Positions 1 to 13,366 of a stretch of 64,000 nucleotides of DNA are shown here, one piece after another. The notes under the pieces were generated by a model. It had not been told where the DNA came from. It worked only from the letters and a program-made list of their open reading frames with translations, and made no database searches. Made by a program: the position numbers and the translations under genes. The stretch is taken from contig DF237015.1 of the NCBI GenBank assembly GCA_000708835.1, positions 1-64,000 on the forward strand, read 5' to 3'. The DNA comes from Klebsormidium nitens. Lineage: Eukaryota > Streptophyta > Klebsormidiophyceae > Klebsormidiales > Klebsormidiaceae. Position 1 is the stretch's first letter. Each line of letters starts with the position of its first letter.

Positions 1-1176
1 AACAATCGAGTTTACGCAATAAAACAGGGCGTGAGGACCTTAGGAGGGTAGCCCGACATTTTCCCCTTTGCCAAGCAGTCACCTCCTGAGCTTGCAGCAT
101 ACTCTCGCTTGGTCTATCTTGGCTAACAGCACGGAATATATGAGATTTCATTGGAAGCTTATTAACTTGAAATCCCACCAGGTTTATTGTTATGATACAC
201 GTATTCAATTGTTTGTTTAAGCGATCCTGCGAAAGAGGTACCTTTACTTGTAAACAGATTTCTACCGCGCTTATCTGGGTACTGGCCTCCAATTACTATC
301 CGAATCTGATCTGTCCCATATGAGGTACATGCATGGACGGTCTTGGAAGAGCACGGCGCATGCATACATAGACACCCTGTACAGAACCCTACTAGCATGC
401 TAAGCAGCGCTGGACGCAGACCATTTGATGGCTGGCCCCCCTCTCAATCTGCATAGCGCATATATAACCTACAAGACGAATGGTGCAGCGACTCCCCAGA
501 ACCGAGTTCGCCTATTCCGCTAGATTCAGGTACGTGACAAATTTCAAAGAGACACTGGTGCACGCATTATCCTCCGAGTCTGCTGTGTCCAAAAACAGAT
601 GACATATTGTTGTGAACAAAGAACGGATCTATCCAGGAGGCACGAGGAGTCTGCCCGATTCCATCATGGTTGTGGCTCGGATAAGCCCCGCTCGCCTTCT
701 CGCTCCTTTTTCTCGACGAGCTGCGCTGCGTGATGGAGAATGTCTTCAAGCAACAAGCCGTATTCAGCGGAGCCCTGCACACGCGAATGGCAAAACTTCT
801 ATCACGCCCGAGCCAGTCAACCGAAACATGAGTGAAATTGGGATTGAAGCAACGTCTTTGGTGAGCTATTGCTTCGCCTCGAATACTACATCTCTCGAAA
901 GAAACTTGGTAAAACTCATAGGCACTGACTGCAAGGCATTCCGACTAACTGGAAGGAAAGAAATCAACTTCTAAAGGATTGACGCAAAAAAGTCTCTGAT
1001 CGGTGAGTCTCGCGGCGCTTCTGTTTATGGTAGAATTTCCGGTCGAGAAATCCAAAGTAATCTAAAACTGACGACTACAGCCTGAAGCTCCTTGCTCTAA
1101 AACCCCTTTCCTTCTCCACCCATTTTTTGTGCGGCCCAAGTTCATCCCCTTTTGCCACAAAATTATCTTCAAGGTT
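1..1176. other. Left flank, no gene recognised
   Basis: This stretch lies downstream of the minus-strand MscS-like gene and runs to the window edge. Short open frames occur on both strands (for example 612-974 plus and 567-782 minus), but none resembles a known protein or fits a splice chain. If the channel gene is spliced at the possible donor at 1203, a last small exon could lie here. I looked for the conserved C-terminal part of the MSL2/3 family and did not find a convincing match. Confidence 0.5.
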
Positions 1177-4100
1177 TCAAACCTTGCGAAACGCCCGACT
1201 CACCATGACGGTGGTGTGACACGTCAGCGTGACCTCCGGCAGAAGAACCGCGTTGGCCGGACTCCCCAGGCTGGATAGGTACACTTTGGGCGCCTCCTTG
1301 CCAACTGCCACCTCGGGCCGGTTCCGCAGGTACTCGCGCAGCTCCGCCGTCAGCTCGGGTGCCCGGTCGACCAGCCCGGGCGGAAGCGGAATCTTTGCGG
1401 ACAGGAGGCGGCCCTCGGTGCGTGACCGGTTAGTGATCACCTGGGCAAAGAAGCGGTCCGGAACATAAGGGCGGGATATGACCATGTGAAGAGCAATCTG
1501 GTAGGTCGACTGGTAGGTCGACACCTGGGTTTCGCCTCCACATGTTGAAAATTTTAATTAGGCGAAACCGAGCTCAATGGTGGCCGTGCGTTCTTGTTGG
1601 TGTAACCAAGCTAACAGCGTTGGCAGTTACCTGGGGATGAGATGCTTTGTGCTCTACGAAAGGCGGGCAATTGAGCAAAGCGGATCTTCGGAACGCCAAC
1701 GACATCTCCTCCCAACCCTTCCCCGCGCCAAACCTCCATGATCATAAACGCCAGACTCCTGATCTAACAAAGCTCGACGACTCGCTTTAACCTCGAGCTC
1801 GACAGAAGCCTGTTCGCGAAGCCACCCATGCCACCCACCAGTTCAACAACTGTGATCTTCCATTGTCCACTAGATACTCGGCTACACTATAACTGGCCGC
1901 TGAATGAAGCGCGGGTGCTATCAACATCGAGGGGTTTGAATGCGGCACCCTTCGACGCCAGAAAGTTGCTTATGTTACATTTGATACTTTCTGCAGACCT
2001 GAGGTCACCTGCTGACCATACCAACCATTGCCCCCTGATGACTCGTATGAAGTTTGCGACAGGGCACATGAAATCTTTATTGTTCGCCTAATCAGATGCC
2101 AGCACGGTACTTCAAGCTTCCTGATCCACAGACTTGGGCGTTTGTCTCACCTGGTTCGAGAAAAAGGAGTTGGGAACCACCACGGCGTGCTTATCTTGGT
2201 CAACCAGGTGCGTCGAGTGCAGCCCAATGTCGACGACAGTACCCTCGAGCGAGCCCGCCTGTAAAGAAAACATTCATCATAAGATTAAGAGATTTCAGGT
2301 TTCGGTGCCCGGTGTCTGACGCCCCTGGTACAGTTACCACACTTCGTCGCACGTCGGAACAACGAAGTGAGACCGCCTTTAAGCGCGCCCCAGCTTATCC
2401 CCTCCTAAGCGAGTAGAGTCGATAACGTGTAAGTTCTTGAACCTACACGTCCATTCTCAAGGGCAACAATTGCCCTGAACCGGGCTTGAAACATGACAAC
2501 AGAGCTCGTCGAAGAAATTCCAATAAAGACCAAATGCTGTTTTTAGACTGTCCTCAAAGGTAGACGAATGGCTCGGAGGCCATTCTCCGGGCGAAGACCG
2601 AGATTTGTTGTAGGGGCAGTCGGTCAAATCTCGATTTGTAGTGCTACGATGATGCATACCTTGATGTTGTCTCCGATGGAGAACGGTGTGTACAGGTACA
2701 GGGCGGCCCCGTTCAGGAAGTTGCCCAGGATGTCGCGCGCAGCAAAAGCGGTTGCCACGCCTGCAGGGGAGTGCACCGAAGCGCTGCTAAAAGCTGAGCA
2801 TATACATGCTCATCATGGTCAATCTGTCAAACTCTGGATTGTATGCCAAGCGGGGATGGAGAGGCTGTCAATCTCTGAACTAGCTGACCTTGACAATAAG
2901 AGACTCCCAATTGTGGCGCCGATGACCAGTGTGTCCTGTCAAAGCTTGGCTAGATAAGTAGAAGAGAGAAGGCGCATCTCGGCTCAAAACCTCTTGTTCC
3001 GAAGCACTATTGCTCACAATACTACAGCAAAAAGGATTGTCCTGATTAAAGTGAGCCCTGTAATTGTCACAGATATTACGACCTACCCCCAATTCCGCCG
3101 ACTGTCAGGATGGATTGCACCGCTACCCCTGTTGTTTCCGCGACGGCCATGCTCCCGAGAACGACCAGCGCCACCGTCGACAGCCTTTCCGCAGCTACAT
3201 AGCGATCCTGGACGGAGCGAGCGGGCACGTGTCACAAAAGTTCAGGTTCCAAAGAGCTTCGCAAAATTCTCCTTCAACTTGAGCTCTTGCCTGAGATCCG
3301 TCGTTTAGAGTATCAAAAAAATTCTGGCGGTAGTGATCCTGGGCGGAGCGAACGAGCAAGTGTTACAAAAGGTTGCATTCAAAAAGAGCTTCGCAGGACT
3401 CTTCTTTGAGTTGCGCACTTCCGCTCGATCCGTCGTCTATGGTATCAGTGACGTCTCTGGCGGATCAAGCGCAGCACACGTAATCTGGTTTACGGATGGC
3501 CATTAACATTTGCCGAGATTGGGTCTGACGAGCCCTTTCGTTTAAAAGAGAGTCCAAGATGACGACTGCCAACCTCGAGAAGGGCGACATCGACAGATTC
3601 GAGGATAAGGATACAAGGTGCGGTAGGAAGGAGAATGCTTGAACAGTGGTCGGTGAGACTTGATATGACGATCAAATCTTGATCGACGGAACTAACTCGT
3701 GTGTGTCCATGGTTTGCCATCGTAGTCTCGAATGCTCGGAGCATGGTTCTGATCTTGAACCACACAATGGGCGACAGAAAGACATCAGTGACCCAGAAAT
3801 GTAGAACACATCTCGACAAATCTAACTGGGATTCCATGTTCGCCGTACTTGTCGATCCAGATCAGCCTGCTTAAGAAAAGGGTCTCAAAAAACAAACCTG
3901 TACTCACAAAAAACAAAAATTGGTGACCGAGCAAGGTCTACGATCCTCAAACTGCAATGGAGTCCACCCCGAAATTCGTGAACAGCCCTCAGACAAGCAG
4001 TTCCAGGTATAGAGCGAAAACGAAACAAAACCTTCGGTGAGGGCTTAGGCAATTGCATTTCCAGCAGTTCCGGACAAGACAACGGAGATCGAATGTGGCT

Positions 4101-6493
4101 GACCTTCTCAGCTCTGCTGAGCGCTGGGTTCGTCTTTGCGCGTGAAAACCACGTGTTCTTATAGCGGTACAGGAACCAGAGCCACGAGCCCACTACAGCG
4201 CCCCGCCAGGCAATGTGTAGGTACTCGGGAGGCAGAGCGTGAGGCGCCACAAGCCCAATGCTGCATATAGTCAACTCTTACATCAGGGTTCGCTTGTGCT
4301 GTTTGTAACGGAGGCTGACGCTCGATCTACTTCTAGTAGGAAGACAAACGCTCGGAAAGAGGCTACCTTTTCGGGGTTTTGATTCGAGCGAGTATGTGCC
4401 CAAGAGGAAGAATACGCAAGTTGTCAATGAAGCCTTCTACAGCCTCGAACAGGGGCCGGCAAGCCTTACTCGAAAGGAGAAGACTTGGGAAGAAACGACT
4501 GACTATGGAAGGGGGGATGGCGCAGTTTGGAGCACGATGAAGCTGAAAACGTTGCTGGCGCAGTTGCGTCTGTGTCAGCTGGTTTTACAGGGCAGTGCAT
4601 CTCCTCGGACAAGAGAACACGGACCAGGATCTCCAGTCGCTCGTCAAGGGAGACCCGATTCCACCTTGGACAATTTACGAAGTGGCAACAGACGGGTCAC
4701 TAGACCTTGCAATCCAATTTCTAGGAGCATACCCACGAGCATGAAGGGTCAGAAGCCCTTGAAGATCGCACAAATCGTTTAATCCTGACGCAACAGAGAG
4801 CCACTCACTCCCACTCACAGGTGTGCCAGTGCCCCCACTGTCACAAGCAGCCTCGCCGGCTCCTCGGCGGCAGCCCATATGCTCTGCTCATAAGGGACGG
4901 GGGCTGGCTCCATAAGCAAGGCTGGTCCCTGGCCGGACTGCTCAGAAGTTTCCTCGCTTTTGAACCGTTTGGTTTGGAGGGTGCGGGATTGTGTATAGTC
5001 GTGCAGTCTGCGGAACCAGCGCGGCATCTTGAACCAGGTGAAGATGACGGCAGTCAGGAGGCCGAGCTCCTGGGCTGCCACCTGGCAGCAGGGATGCAGG
5101 GTCAGAGTTAAGGGGTTAAGATTCGACCATGTCGATCAAGAATTGACACTGGCATGCCATAATAAGGATTGCACATTTGAGTCTGAGGGACTCAGACATG
5201 TGTCCTGGACGTATCATGTCTATGCCCACAGAACTTTGTAGGGACACATTGTTCAAAGAGCTTGAGAGATGCAAGTTATGTGAAGTCAATCCGGCAAACC
5301 CAGCATGGAGTCATGGCTTCCTACAGGAATGGTTAGATGCGGGCACACCCTCCGGGGTTCAGCTTCTCTCTTTGGCTGGAAACTTTTGACTTTTCACTCA
5401 AAGATACCCATTTGAGATACCCCATGGATCGTGCAATCTGATGTTCTCTGCCGATTGGCTCACAGGTTTGCTTTTGACCTTGAGTGAGAGCCAGTGCAGA
5501 ACTGAATACGCTCTCCCACTTACCACAAATACAGGGGTTTTAGGATTGAGGACCTCATGCACGGAGGGGGGTAGAGATGCCCAGGCAGTCTCCACCCCCT
5601 GCCGGCCCTTCTCCAGTCCCTCTTTGACAGTGTCTACGAAGGAAGAAGCTCCAGACACGTCATCAGAGGCCGCACTTGGTTGAGGAGCGCTAGGCGGATC
5701 AAGAGCTTCCCCGCTTGTCGCACTGCTTGCGAAAGTCCGGAGGGCACATGCTTGGCCTAGAGCGAGGGCGCCAAACGAGCTCCCATGTCTGGGGGAGTGC
5801 AGAAGAAAGGATGCACGGTGGGGGAATTGAACAAATGGAAACTGCAGAGGAAAGTTAGGTGGTCAAAAAGGAGACAACCAGGTCGTGACGAGGGGGACCA
5901 TCAGGTCTGTCCACATCTAAGGAATAGTATGCTCTTTGTGAAGGATGTTTGCTGGTTTGCTGGCGAATATAGTGGGGTAGACAACATCTCCATCGTTGAA
6001 CAAAATGTTTCAGAAGGCAATGTGATCGAGTACAAATCTGTGACAGAGGGACAAGTAAAAGCCCTCAAGGAACTGCAGATGCCTGACAAAGTGACACCGT
6101 GAAGCAAGGTGTATACAGGTGGAGGCAACTATAACGAATGTTCTGCAAGGCCCTTGACGCTGTTCTCAACATCACAACGTCAGAAATCTAAGCGGCCCTC
6201 CGTCAGAATCCCCACAGAAACTTCTAATCAAGCCAAACATCACTTTCTAAGATATAAGCAGAGAGACAAGTGCAAGGAGTAAATTTCACGTGACACCATC
6301 TGCTCACACGATCATAAGAGCTGCCTGTCTCTGATGGTCGAAGCGCGTCCGGTTTTAATGTTGCACGGGCGTCTTTGAACAGTGCAGTAACATAAGGAGC
6401 GGTTCTTGCAAAAAGCTGGCTTGGAGGCAATTCCAGACGCAGACGCTTGGAGGCAGGTGCGGCCTGGGAAAGTGCCAGCCTTAACAAAGCCAT
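1177..6493 (-). CDS. MscS-like mechanosensitive ion channel, organelle (MSL1/2/3) type
   Basis: Predicted to be a membrane-tension-gated channel that relieves osmotic stress in plastids or mitochondria. Exons on the minus strand: 6493-6308, 5841-5524, 5081-4819, 4260-4104, 3207-3087, 2760-2660, 2258-2151, 1440-1177. All junctions keep phase and give about 505 aa. The start at 6493 opens a Ser/Ala/Arg-rich N-terminus (MALLRLALSQAAPASKRLRL) like a transit peptide, followed by hydrophobic segments. The MscS signature is clear: VQSILTVGGIG, then the pore helix GVATAFAARDILGNFLNG (about residues 347-366), YTPFSIGDNI, and the beta domain with STHLVDQDKHAVVVPNSFFS and VITNRSR. These follow the known order of the family. 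The 3' end is less certain: the frame stops at 1177, but ATG|GTGAGT at 1203 is a good donor and a further exon could exist. Plastid versus mitochondrial location cannot be settled by eye. Confidence 0.88.
3199..3448. repeat. Imperfect tandem duplication across an MscS-like exon acceptor
   Basis: Two copies of about 118 bp, at 3199-3316 and 3330-3448, share gatcctg-g-cggagcga, agagcttcgca and gatccgtcgt in the same order. The first holds the real acceptor and first bases of the exon starting at 3207 (minus strand). The second, lying upstream in transcript direction within the intron, keeps a cag/gatc acceptor-like site but has diverged by substitutions and small indels. Confidence 0.75.
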
Positions 6494-7179
6494 TTTTGGA
6501 GCTGCAGCTTTTAATTCATTTAGTCAGGCTCCACGGCGCCCCTGACATTAAATTGTGTCGCGAGGCTGGCAATCCGCACTGTCAAGAGCCTCGCACCTGC
6601 CACTATGTTCAATTCTGCATCTTGGTGAGTCTGTTGGTATGCTACGTCCTGTTGTGTTTGTAGAGTACACAAACAGATGTGATCGTCGTCTCTAAGTTGC
6701 ACCATTCCACCAGAAATTGTGATTCTCCTCAAAAGAAGCGCAATGGGGCGCTTCTGCACCCATTGGTTTAACTTTTATGCACATGCATGTATGTGCTGTT
6801 CAACAGCAGCTGGAGCTGAGCACAAATGAGCATAAATCGGAATTCCCCACATGGTCGTTTCAACGCAGAACATACCAAGGAATATAAGCTCGTTTTGCAG
6901 CAGAGATTCTGCGAATATACAAGTTCTACGGTGCACACCTGCCTGTTTGCCGCCGGCCGTGCGCATTGGGCCCCCATTTGAAGGGTTTGACTTTGGCCAA
7001 ATTGCATAATTTATTACAAGACCTGCTTAGGAGCGTCTATATCCAAGCAAAAATAAGGAGAATTTGTCAAGGCTGGTGAAGTTTTTTAGGTAATCTGGTC
7101 AGGAATCAGGAAACCTCGATTGAAGGCTGTTCAAACAGAGGGCCACATCAAATGATCAAGGGCATGAACGCTGAGCTGC
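6494..7179. promoter_or_regulatory. Shared upstream region between the MscS-like and SPT7-like genes
   Basis: The two start codons (6493 on minus, 7180 on plus) face away from each other across 686 bp, so promoters and 5' UTRs of both genes must lie here unless there are untranslated upstream exons. No TATA box or other defined element stands out. The short open frames here resemble nothing known. Confidence 0.45.
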
Positions 7180-10100
7180 ATGGGGCATCTGATGGCTGCT
7201 CACGAGTTGGCCCTCAAGCTAGAAAAGCTGGGGCTGTGGGAGAAGTATCTGGGTGAGGAGAAGCGAAGAGTGATGCTGAAATACTTGAGCAATCGGACTT
7301 CTTGGGAGCAGTTTTTGAGTGGCACTGGTGTAGGCGCTTCTTTGACTGAAGAGCATAGGCGAGCGGAGTTTGAGCTAGGTATGCAAGTCAGGTGCCTGCT
7401 CTATGGAGAGATGGCGGTCGCGCTCTACTCCGCAGATTGTGCAGGTAAGCTTTCAGCCAGTGTGTCCTGCAGACAAAAAGCGGCTTCATCCTAGCTTTGA
7501 CATAAGCCTGCATTAGAGAAGAAATAGACTCTTGCATGTTAGTGCAATAGAGCTGACCGGACTTTGTAATGCTTCAGGATCTTCCTGACTTCAATGCATT
7601 CCAGCATTGGGACTTAATGCTGGTGCAATAGAGCTGAATTTCTTCCTACCATATTCAACTTTTGATGCATTTTAACTTTGGGACTGGAGTAACGCACTAG
7701 TTCCTTGGGCTGCGTTCTACTTTGCAGCCCCTGACTGGTGGTGCGGAAGGCTCAGCAAATTTTGACTCTCTTGAAGTGGATTAGAGATTTTACCCCCTCA
7801 GTTTAAGCTGCTGTGCCCTGCTTGGTGCCAAGTGAACCTCGCCACTTCTTTGACAGGCAGCAGCCTGCGACCAGACAGCGTGTACCACACCCTCGATCAT
7901 TCAGTGGACGATTGGCAGCGCCTGAGCGATGAAGGCTCCATTGAGCTGGCCAGTTTACGACATAAGGTGAGTCTCAATCTGGTCACATTGACCCCCTTAA
8001 TATCCGGAGTTTCCTGGCTCCTCGTCAAGCTTTGAATTGGCCGCCTCGCTTGAGCAACCAGGCCAGATTGACTCAGGCGCCGCAGAGTTTGAACTTCAAA
8101 ACGAAAGGGACGGCCTGCATCAAGGTTTTCAGTTTGAATCTGGAGCCTCGTCTTTTGTGAAAGGAGGAAAGGTTTGATTGATAGCCGCTTACAACTGTCG
8201 CACAGGCTTTTGCGAGAAAATTGTGAAGGGGACCCGGTGTTTTGTAGACCCTGTGTCACAATTACATACAGCAGTCTCAATCGACCATTGACCCCAAGGC
8301 ATGTGTGATCGCACAGTGCACTGTGCTGGGCTCTTGGAGGTTACTTGGAAAAGTCGTCCAGAAAAGTAGCCTCACTGCATAACTCTGCGGATCAACAAGG
8401 CCAGTGCCCCTTTGTGCAGTTCGGTCTGGATCTCGACGAGGCCCAACCATCAAGCAGGTGAGCGCCCTCCTCTTCATATGTTCGTTTTGAAAGCTCATCT
8501 TGCTTCTAAACGCCCCAGGCCGTGTTTCTCTGTGCAGTGTCACGCAGACTCTCCTCTTCCTTCATTCGAAATTCTTTTGATATGACATGTGTTAATTCCT
8601 TCTGGATGGAAGGAGGTTACTGTGTAGTGGCTGACTCCCAGACCCTGACTGCAGGCCCGGGGCTGACGGGGACGATGGATGCGGAGAGCGGCAGAAGCCC
8701 CGGTTGAAGGCCAGCCGAGAGATCATGAGCCTCATGCCAGACGTCAAGCCAGTGAGCTGTTTCTTCTGTTTTTCATAAGGTGAACTGGGGTGACAGGTGC
8801 TGCAGGTCGTCAGCATCCCCGGTTCAACGACCTGGCATTTTCAGGTCTCGTAATCAGAAAATGATGTGGCAAGGACGTGAAGTAGTTAGTTTGCAGACAT
8901 TTCAGGCATTCGCTCCTAACGTGACTCTGCCGCATCATATATTTCACTTCTGTGTGGTTTCCAAGGTCAACCTGTAAAAATGACAGCTTCAGCATCAGCA
9001 CTGCATTTGCAACACTTCTCCGCCAGGACTAATCATGATCTTGCCTGCAGGGCAAAAAGGACCTTTTGGAGGACAGGCAGAACGAGCTCAACGACGCACT
9101 CGAGCACGTTCTGACGGAGCTCAAGAACATGGGGGTGCGTCGCACACTCTTGGCCATTCGTCTCCTCTTTGTCGCAATATATCCATTGGGTCACTGGCCG
9201 TGCTGCATACAAGGAGAGTCATCAGGTCTCTAGTCGACAATGCTCTTTCCTGCACACCAGTCCTTCAATTTGACCATGGTCATTTCCTGTCGAGAATTGA
9301 CGCCATTGGCGCCTGGACCAAGATACGACCGTATCAGAACATTTTTGAGGCGCCTTCTTTGCATTGCGATTGATCACTCTCTCACACAAAATTGGGACGT
9401 CGAATGCAGGAGGCATCTAAGCCATTCCAGTGTAGAGTTAAGAAGTCGGAGGCGTGGGACTACTACACAGGTGATTTTCAAAGACACCAGTCCTTCCCAT
9501 TAGTTCCCAGTTCGCTTTGACAGTAGCTGCCGTCCGTTATGTGGACTTTGTCCTGGAGTCTCTGCACTCTGCTTCCTCTTGTCCGATCCTGGCCGAGATC
9601 TGAGCATGCTACGATTGTCGTTGTGCAGTCATCCAGAGGCCCATGGACCTAGGGACGATGACGAAGAAACTTCGGGCGTACAAGTAAGGGCACCTTCCAC
9701 TCACCCTTCAGACCCTTTACGTTCGGGCCCCCCCATGGAGATCTGTCTCGTCTTTAAGATTCGTGTATCGTCCTCCGGCACTGCACAGCTTTCTTTGTTG
9801 CAGGACAGATTTTGAAGAATTAACCTCGCGGGGTCTTTTGCCTTGTTCAATACCCGGACTCTCCTGCAGGTACCCCTCAAAGGTCAGCTTCCGGGAGGAC
9901 ATCGATCTGATCGCGTCGAACTGTCACGAATACAACGAGAAGGTACGTTTCGCCTAGTCTCAAAGAAGGTAAAGAATCTCAGAAGGAGGTAAAGAATCTC
10001 ATCAATAGTTGGCCGCGTTGGCTGTTCGATTCTCTGGACGTCCGTTAGCTGATGCCACCATTCTCATCCGCCCCTAAAAGCAATTCGGCCTCGGCGCTCT

Positions 10101-13100
10101 CTCTTTTCAACCAATCACACTCTTCCTAAAGACCGCTCAACTCTTGGAAGGTCGAACTATTTTGTGCTTCATTCAGGACTCGCTGTACGTGCAATACGTG
10201 GACGAGTTGCAAGCCAAAGCGTACGCCCTCCTCGTAGACGTCCCCGACATCGACGTCCTGGCCCTCAAGTCCGCCTCCGGGCCCGAGGCCGGAACCGGAA
10301 AGCCGCACCCCTCGCCAGTACGCGCGAGCGCGCCCTCCGAGCCGTCGAGCCCGGACAGCAACTCGGAAGACGAGGCGATCGCGAAGTCGCGGCCAGGGTT
10401 TGGGGGTTTCGGGCGGCACCAGCCGGGGAAGAAGATGCGCGGGAAGGCGGGGTCGATCGGGAAACGGCTGCTGAAGGACATGGGCGGCGGGAATGCGCCT
10501 GGGGAGGGGGAGGCGGAGGCTGCGGGGCCGGTTCACACCGACGGGAAGAGTTTGGCACCGCCCGGCGGACCGGCGGACCCGGGCCCTGTGGCAGCGGAGG
10601 ATGGTCGTGCTGGAGGTCTGCCCGACAGTCTGGCGGGAGGCGCAACAGGGCCCGAAGCGAATGACGACCCCGGGATGCATGTTCGTCACTCGCCGACAGG
10701 TTCTGAGTTGCTTGAAAAGTCCTCAGCGCAAGGGGCGACGATCAGACTGGGGAACGAAGAGGTGGGGATCAGGGATGTTCCCGTCAAAGACGCGTTTTCC
10801 AGAGACGTAAGCGCGTCTCCTAGAGTGTCCCCAACCTCGTTATCCCAACCAGGAACCCAACTAGATGGCGACAAAAGAGACAACGGGCAAGGAGCGGGCG
10901 AGAGCACCGCTGGACGGGAGGATGACGTGGCCGAGGCGCGGTGGCCCTACGGGGAGTGGCTACAGGCGACTCTGATGCAGCGAATGGAGCACCTCGCCGC
11001 GCGGGCGGCGGCTCGGCACGTTCCGTTTCCGGAGCAGCCGGTGCTCCAGCGGACGCCGGAGGGCATGGCGCGATACCTTGAGGAAGCCGCCCGGCGAGGG
11101 TCCGTGGTTTCCCACGCAACGCGGGCTGGGTCTGCGGAGCAGATGGAACCCCCGGGACCCGCGGAGGGCGCGGGGGTAACAGGACTGAGCGACGAACCTT
11201 TCATGCCGGAGCTCGAGTTTGCGACGGATTGCGTCCCGGACGTGGCAGCCGTTCCGGGACCGTCCGTCGAAGCGGCCCCGTCCGAAGCCGCCCGCGAACG
11301 AGAACCGGTACCCGAGCGGCCCGCGAAGCGGCCGAAGCCGGACACCGTTTCCGCGCCCAGCTGGACGGACGAGCGCGCGCGCGCGGCGCTGCGGCAGGCG
11401 GCCGCGCGGCTCGCGGCGCGGGAGGGGTTCGACGGGATCCGGCGCGGCGCGCTGGAGGTGCTGACGGACCTGCTCGGGGCGCACGTCCGGCGGCTCGGGC
11501 GGACGCTCCGGCTGCTGGAGGAGCGGTACGAGGGGCGCAGCCCGGAGGCGCTGCTCGCGATGTGCCTCAACGGGTTTGGGGTCAGGTGGGGGCACTGCAA
11601 CGCAGTCAACACCCTTCTTGTAGAAGTCAGTTTCTTCGACGGTTTGCTTCGTCTGCATTGATAGCGTTCCTGTCATACTTACTAACGTACTCGCTTCCGT
11701 GGCTCGGGCATAAGTTGGGAGGCATACGGTTTAGGTAGGGCCCGTGACGCACCCAACTCCTTTGACGGACCTTTTACCTTTTACTGTAGGGCCCACTGTT
11801 ATTGAGTTAATCCGGCCCTGCCCCATATCACCTGAGCTCCTCCAGCCTTCTTATCCATAATTCTACGCAAACAAGATACATTCACCTGGCAACCGTAAGC
11901 ACGCTTCAAGTTGGCGAAGCTAACAGTCTCCCGTTGTTCAGGAACATCGCGGAGCTGGCAGCGTACACCAAACCCAAAGAACCGTCCGCAGCGCCCGGCC
12001 CAGGCCCGAGTGCCGGCGCAACTAAAGAAGCGCCTCCCAAGCCAGTCAGCGTGCAGCCTGTCAAGGCCTCCAAGCCGGAACCGAAAGCGCCCGCGCCCAT
12101 CCTGCCCGTGCGACCCCCATCTTCCACACCGTGAGTGTGCGAAACTTCTAAAGTGTCGCAAATTCGACGTTCTTCAGTTCCAAAAGTTCCTGAACTTCAA
12201 GGTCAAAGCTACTACATCAGAGAATCGAAGGTTTCAAGGACGTTGGGCCGACACGAAAGCTGGTGCACGTGACTGTCGGCAAATGTGTTGCGCGCCCTAC
12301 GTTTGTTGGCTCACCGAAATGCTTAAGTCTGAACCCGTAGCAAGCTGTTGAAATGCCAAGTTGGAGAACCTGTGCTTTAACAACGGTCTGAACCGCGGGG
12401 TGTGCTAGCTTCATCACCATCTCTCCACGTCACCATCGATTCGTGCCCTCGTATCCCGTGCGCAAGCAGGCAGTGTTTGTACGCCCGTCCCAGCTCCGTT
12501 TCTGATCTGTCCCTCTTGGAAGTTGCATTCTGATATCTCCGCTGATTCTGTTCCTTTCCAGGCAATTCCCGAGTGTGCCAGTTTTCAAGGGCAACCTCCC
12601 GAAAGTGGAGACCGACCCGGAAATGTCGTCCAGCCCCTCGCTAGAGCCCGAGAAGAAGAAGGTGAGCGAGCGCTGTGGTGAAGATCTTGTCGCGAGTCTA
12701 GTTTGTCCGCCGACCTTGTTGCTAACCGGTACAGCCTCGGCCGGACTAACCAACGTTACCTTGGAGTCTGCTCCGCTCTTCAAGGACGTAACCGCCGCAT
12801 GCTTCGCTGTTTGAACCCTAGCTTGTTTCTTTTATAGTACGGGTTGGTCTCGGAAACTTGTCAAAACAAGTGGTTCGTAGGAGATGGTTCCTTCTGCTTC
12901 GTGTCTGTTTCCGGAATTTTGGGTTTCATAGACGGTTCGCAATGTGGGTCGAAAGTTGGCATTCTGCGTGCTTAGGGGGTGACAAGTGTCTCTATTCCTC
13001 CAGGCAAAACCCCGCGCCAAAAAGGCAGCACCCACCACGTCTGCTGCTCAATCCCGTTTCCCCGGGCTCAAGTCTCCGACAGTCTCCCCGCCTGCCCCGA

Positions 13101-13366
13101 CCGCCGCTCTCGGTTTACCTTCCCCTGCGATCCCCTCATATCAGCCGGTTGTCATTCCAAATACTGCCCCTCCAAGCATCCTGTACGGAGGCGCTGCTTC
13201 AGCCGGGGTACTAAGGTCCCCCAACATGGCGTATGGGGTCCCGTTTGGATTGTCGTCCAGTCAACCAGTGCGGCCTGTTGGGTCAATGGGCTTGTATACC
13301 AGCCCGTCGTTGGATGTACTTGGTCAACGGCCGTCAAAGGATCAAGCAGGCAAGAATGAAGGTTGA
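7180..13366 (+). CDS. SPT7-like bromodomain and histone-fold protein (SAGA complex)
   Basis: Probably a structural subunit of the SAGA histone acetyltransferase complex, comparable to yeast Spt7. Exons: 7180-7444, 7857-7966, 8420-8457, 8655-8751, 9051-9134, 9410-9470, 9629-9683, 9870-9942, 10177-11585, 11942-12130, 12562-12661, 13004-13366; all phases agree and give about 947 aa. The bromodomain (about residues 170-285) shows DYYTVIQRPMDLGTM and the acetyl-lysine-binding Asn in CHEYN. It is followed by a helix like that of Spt7 (YALLVDVPDIDV). A low-complexity, GC-rich region leads to a histone fold at about 657-745, with GFDGIRRGALEVLTDLLGAH and GVRNIAELAAYT; the last motif forms only when 11585 is joined to 11942, which supports that splice. 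The C-terminus is Pro/Ser-rich and disordered. The N-terminal ~90 residues look helical and I do not recognise them. Yeast Spt7 combines a bromodomain with a histone fold; animal SUPT7L has only the histone fold. Confidence 0.85.
7543..7685. repeat. Imperfect tandem duplication in SPT7-like intron 1
   Basis: Two units, 7543-7613 and 7623-7685, both begin tgcaatagagctga and share cttcct, the patch aatgcatt / gatgcatt and an end of ttgggact, in the same order. The copies differ by several substitutions and short indels. Both lie inside the first intron (7445-7856), away from its splice sites. Confidence 0.6.
9965..10003. repeat. Short tandem repeat next to the SPT7-like exon-8 donor
   Basis: The sequence aggtaaagaatctca appears twice, about 20 bp apart, just after the donor at 9943. 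Each copy contains ggtaaag, which resembles a donor site, so a weak alternative splice could occur. Confidence 0.55.

Noticed and set aside
10126-11676. Long minus-strand open frames (187, 221 and 238 codons) opposite the SPT7-like exon
   Set aside because: They lie within a very GC-rich exon whose plus frame holds a recognisable histone fold. GC-rich sequence has few stops in any frame, and the antisense products resemble nothing.
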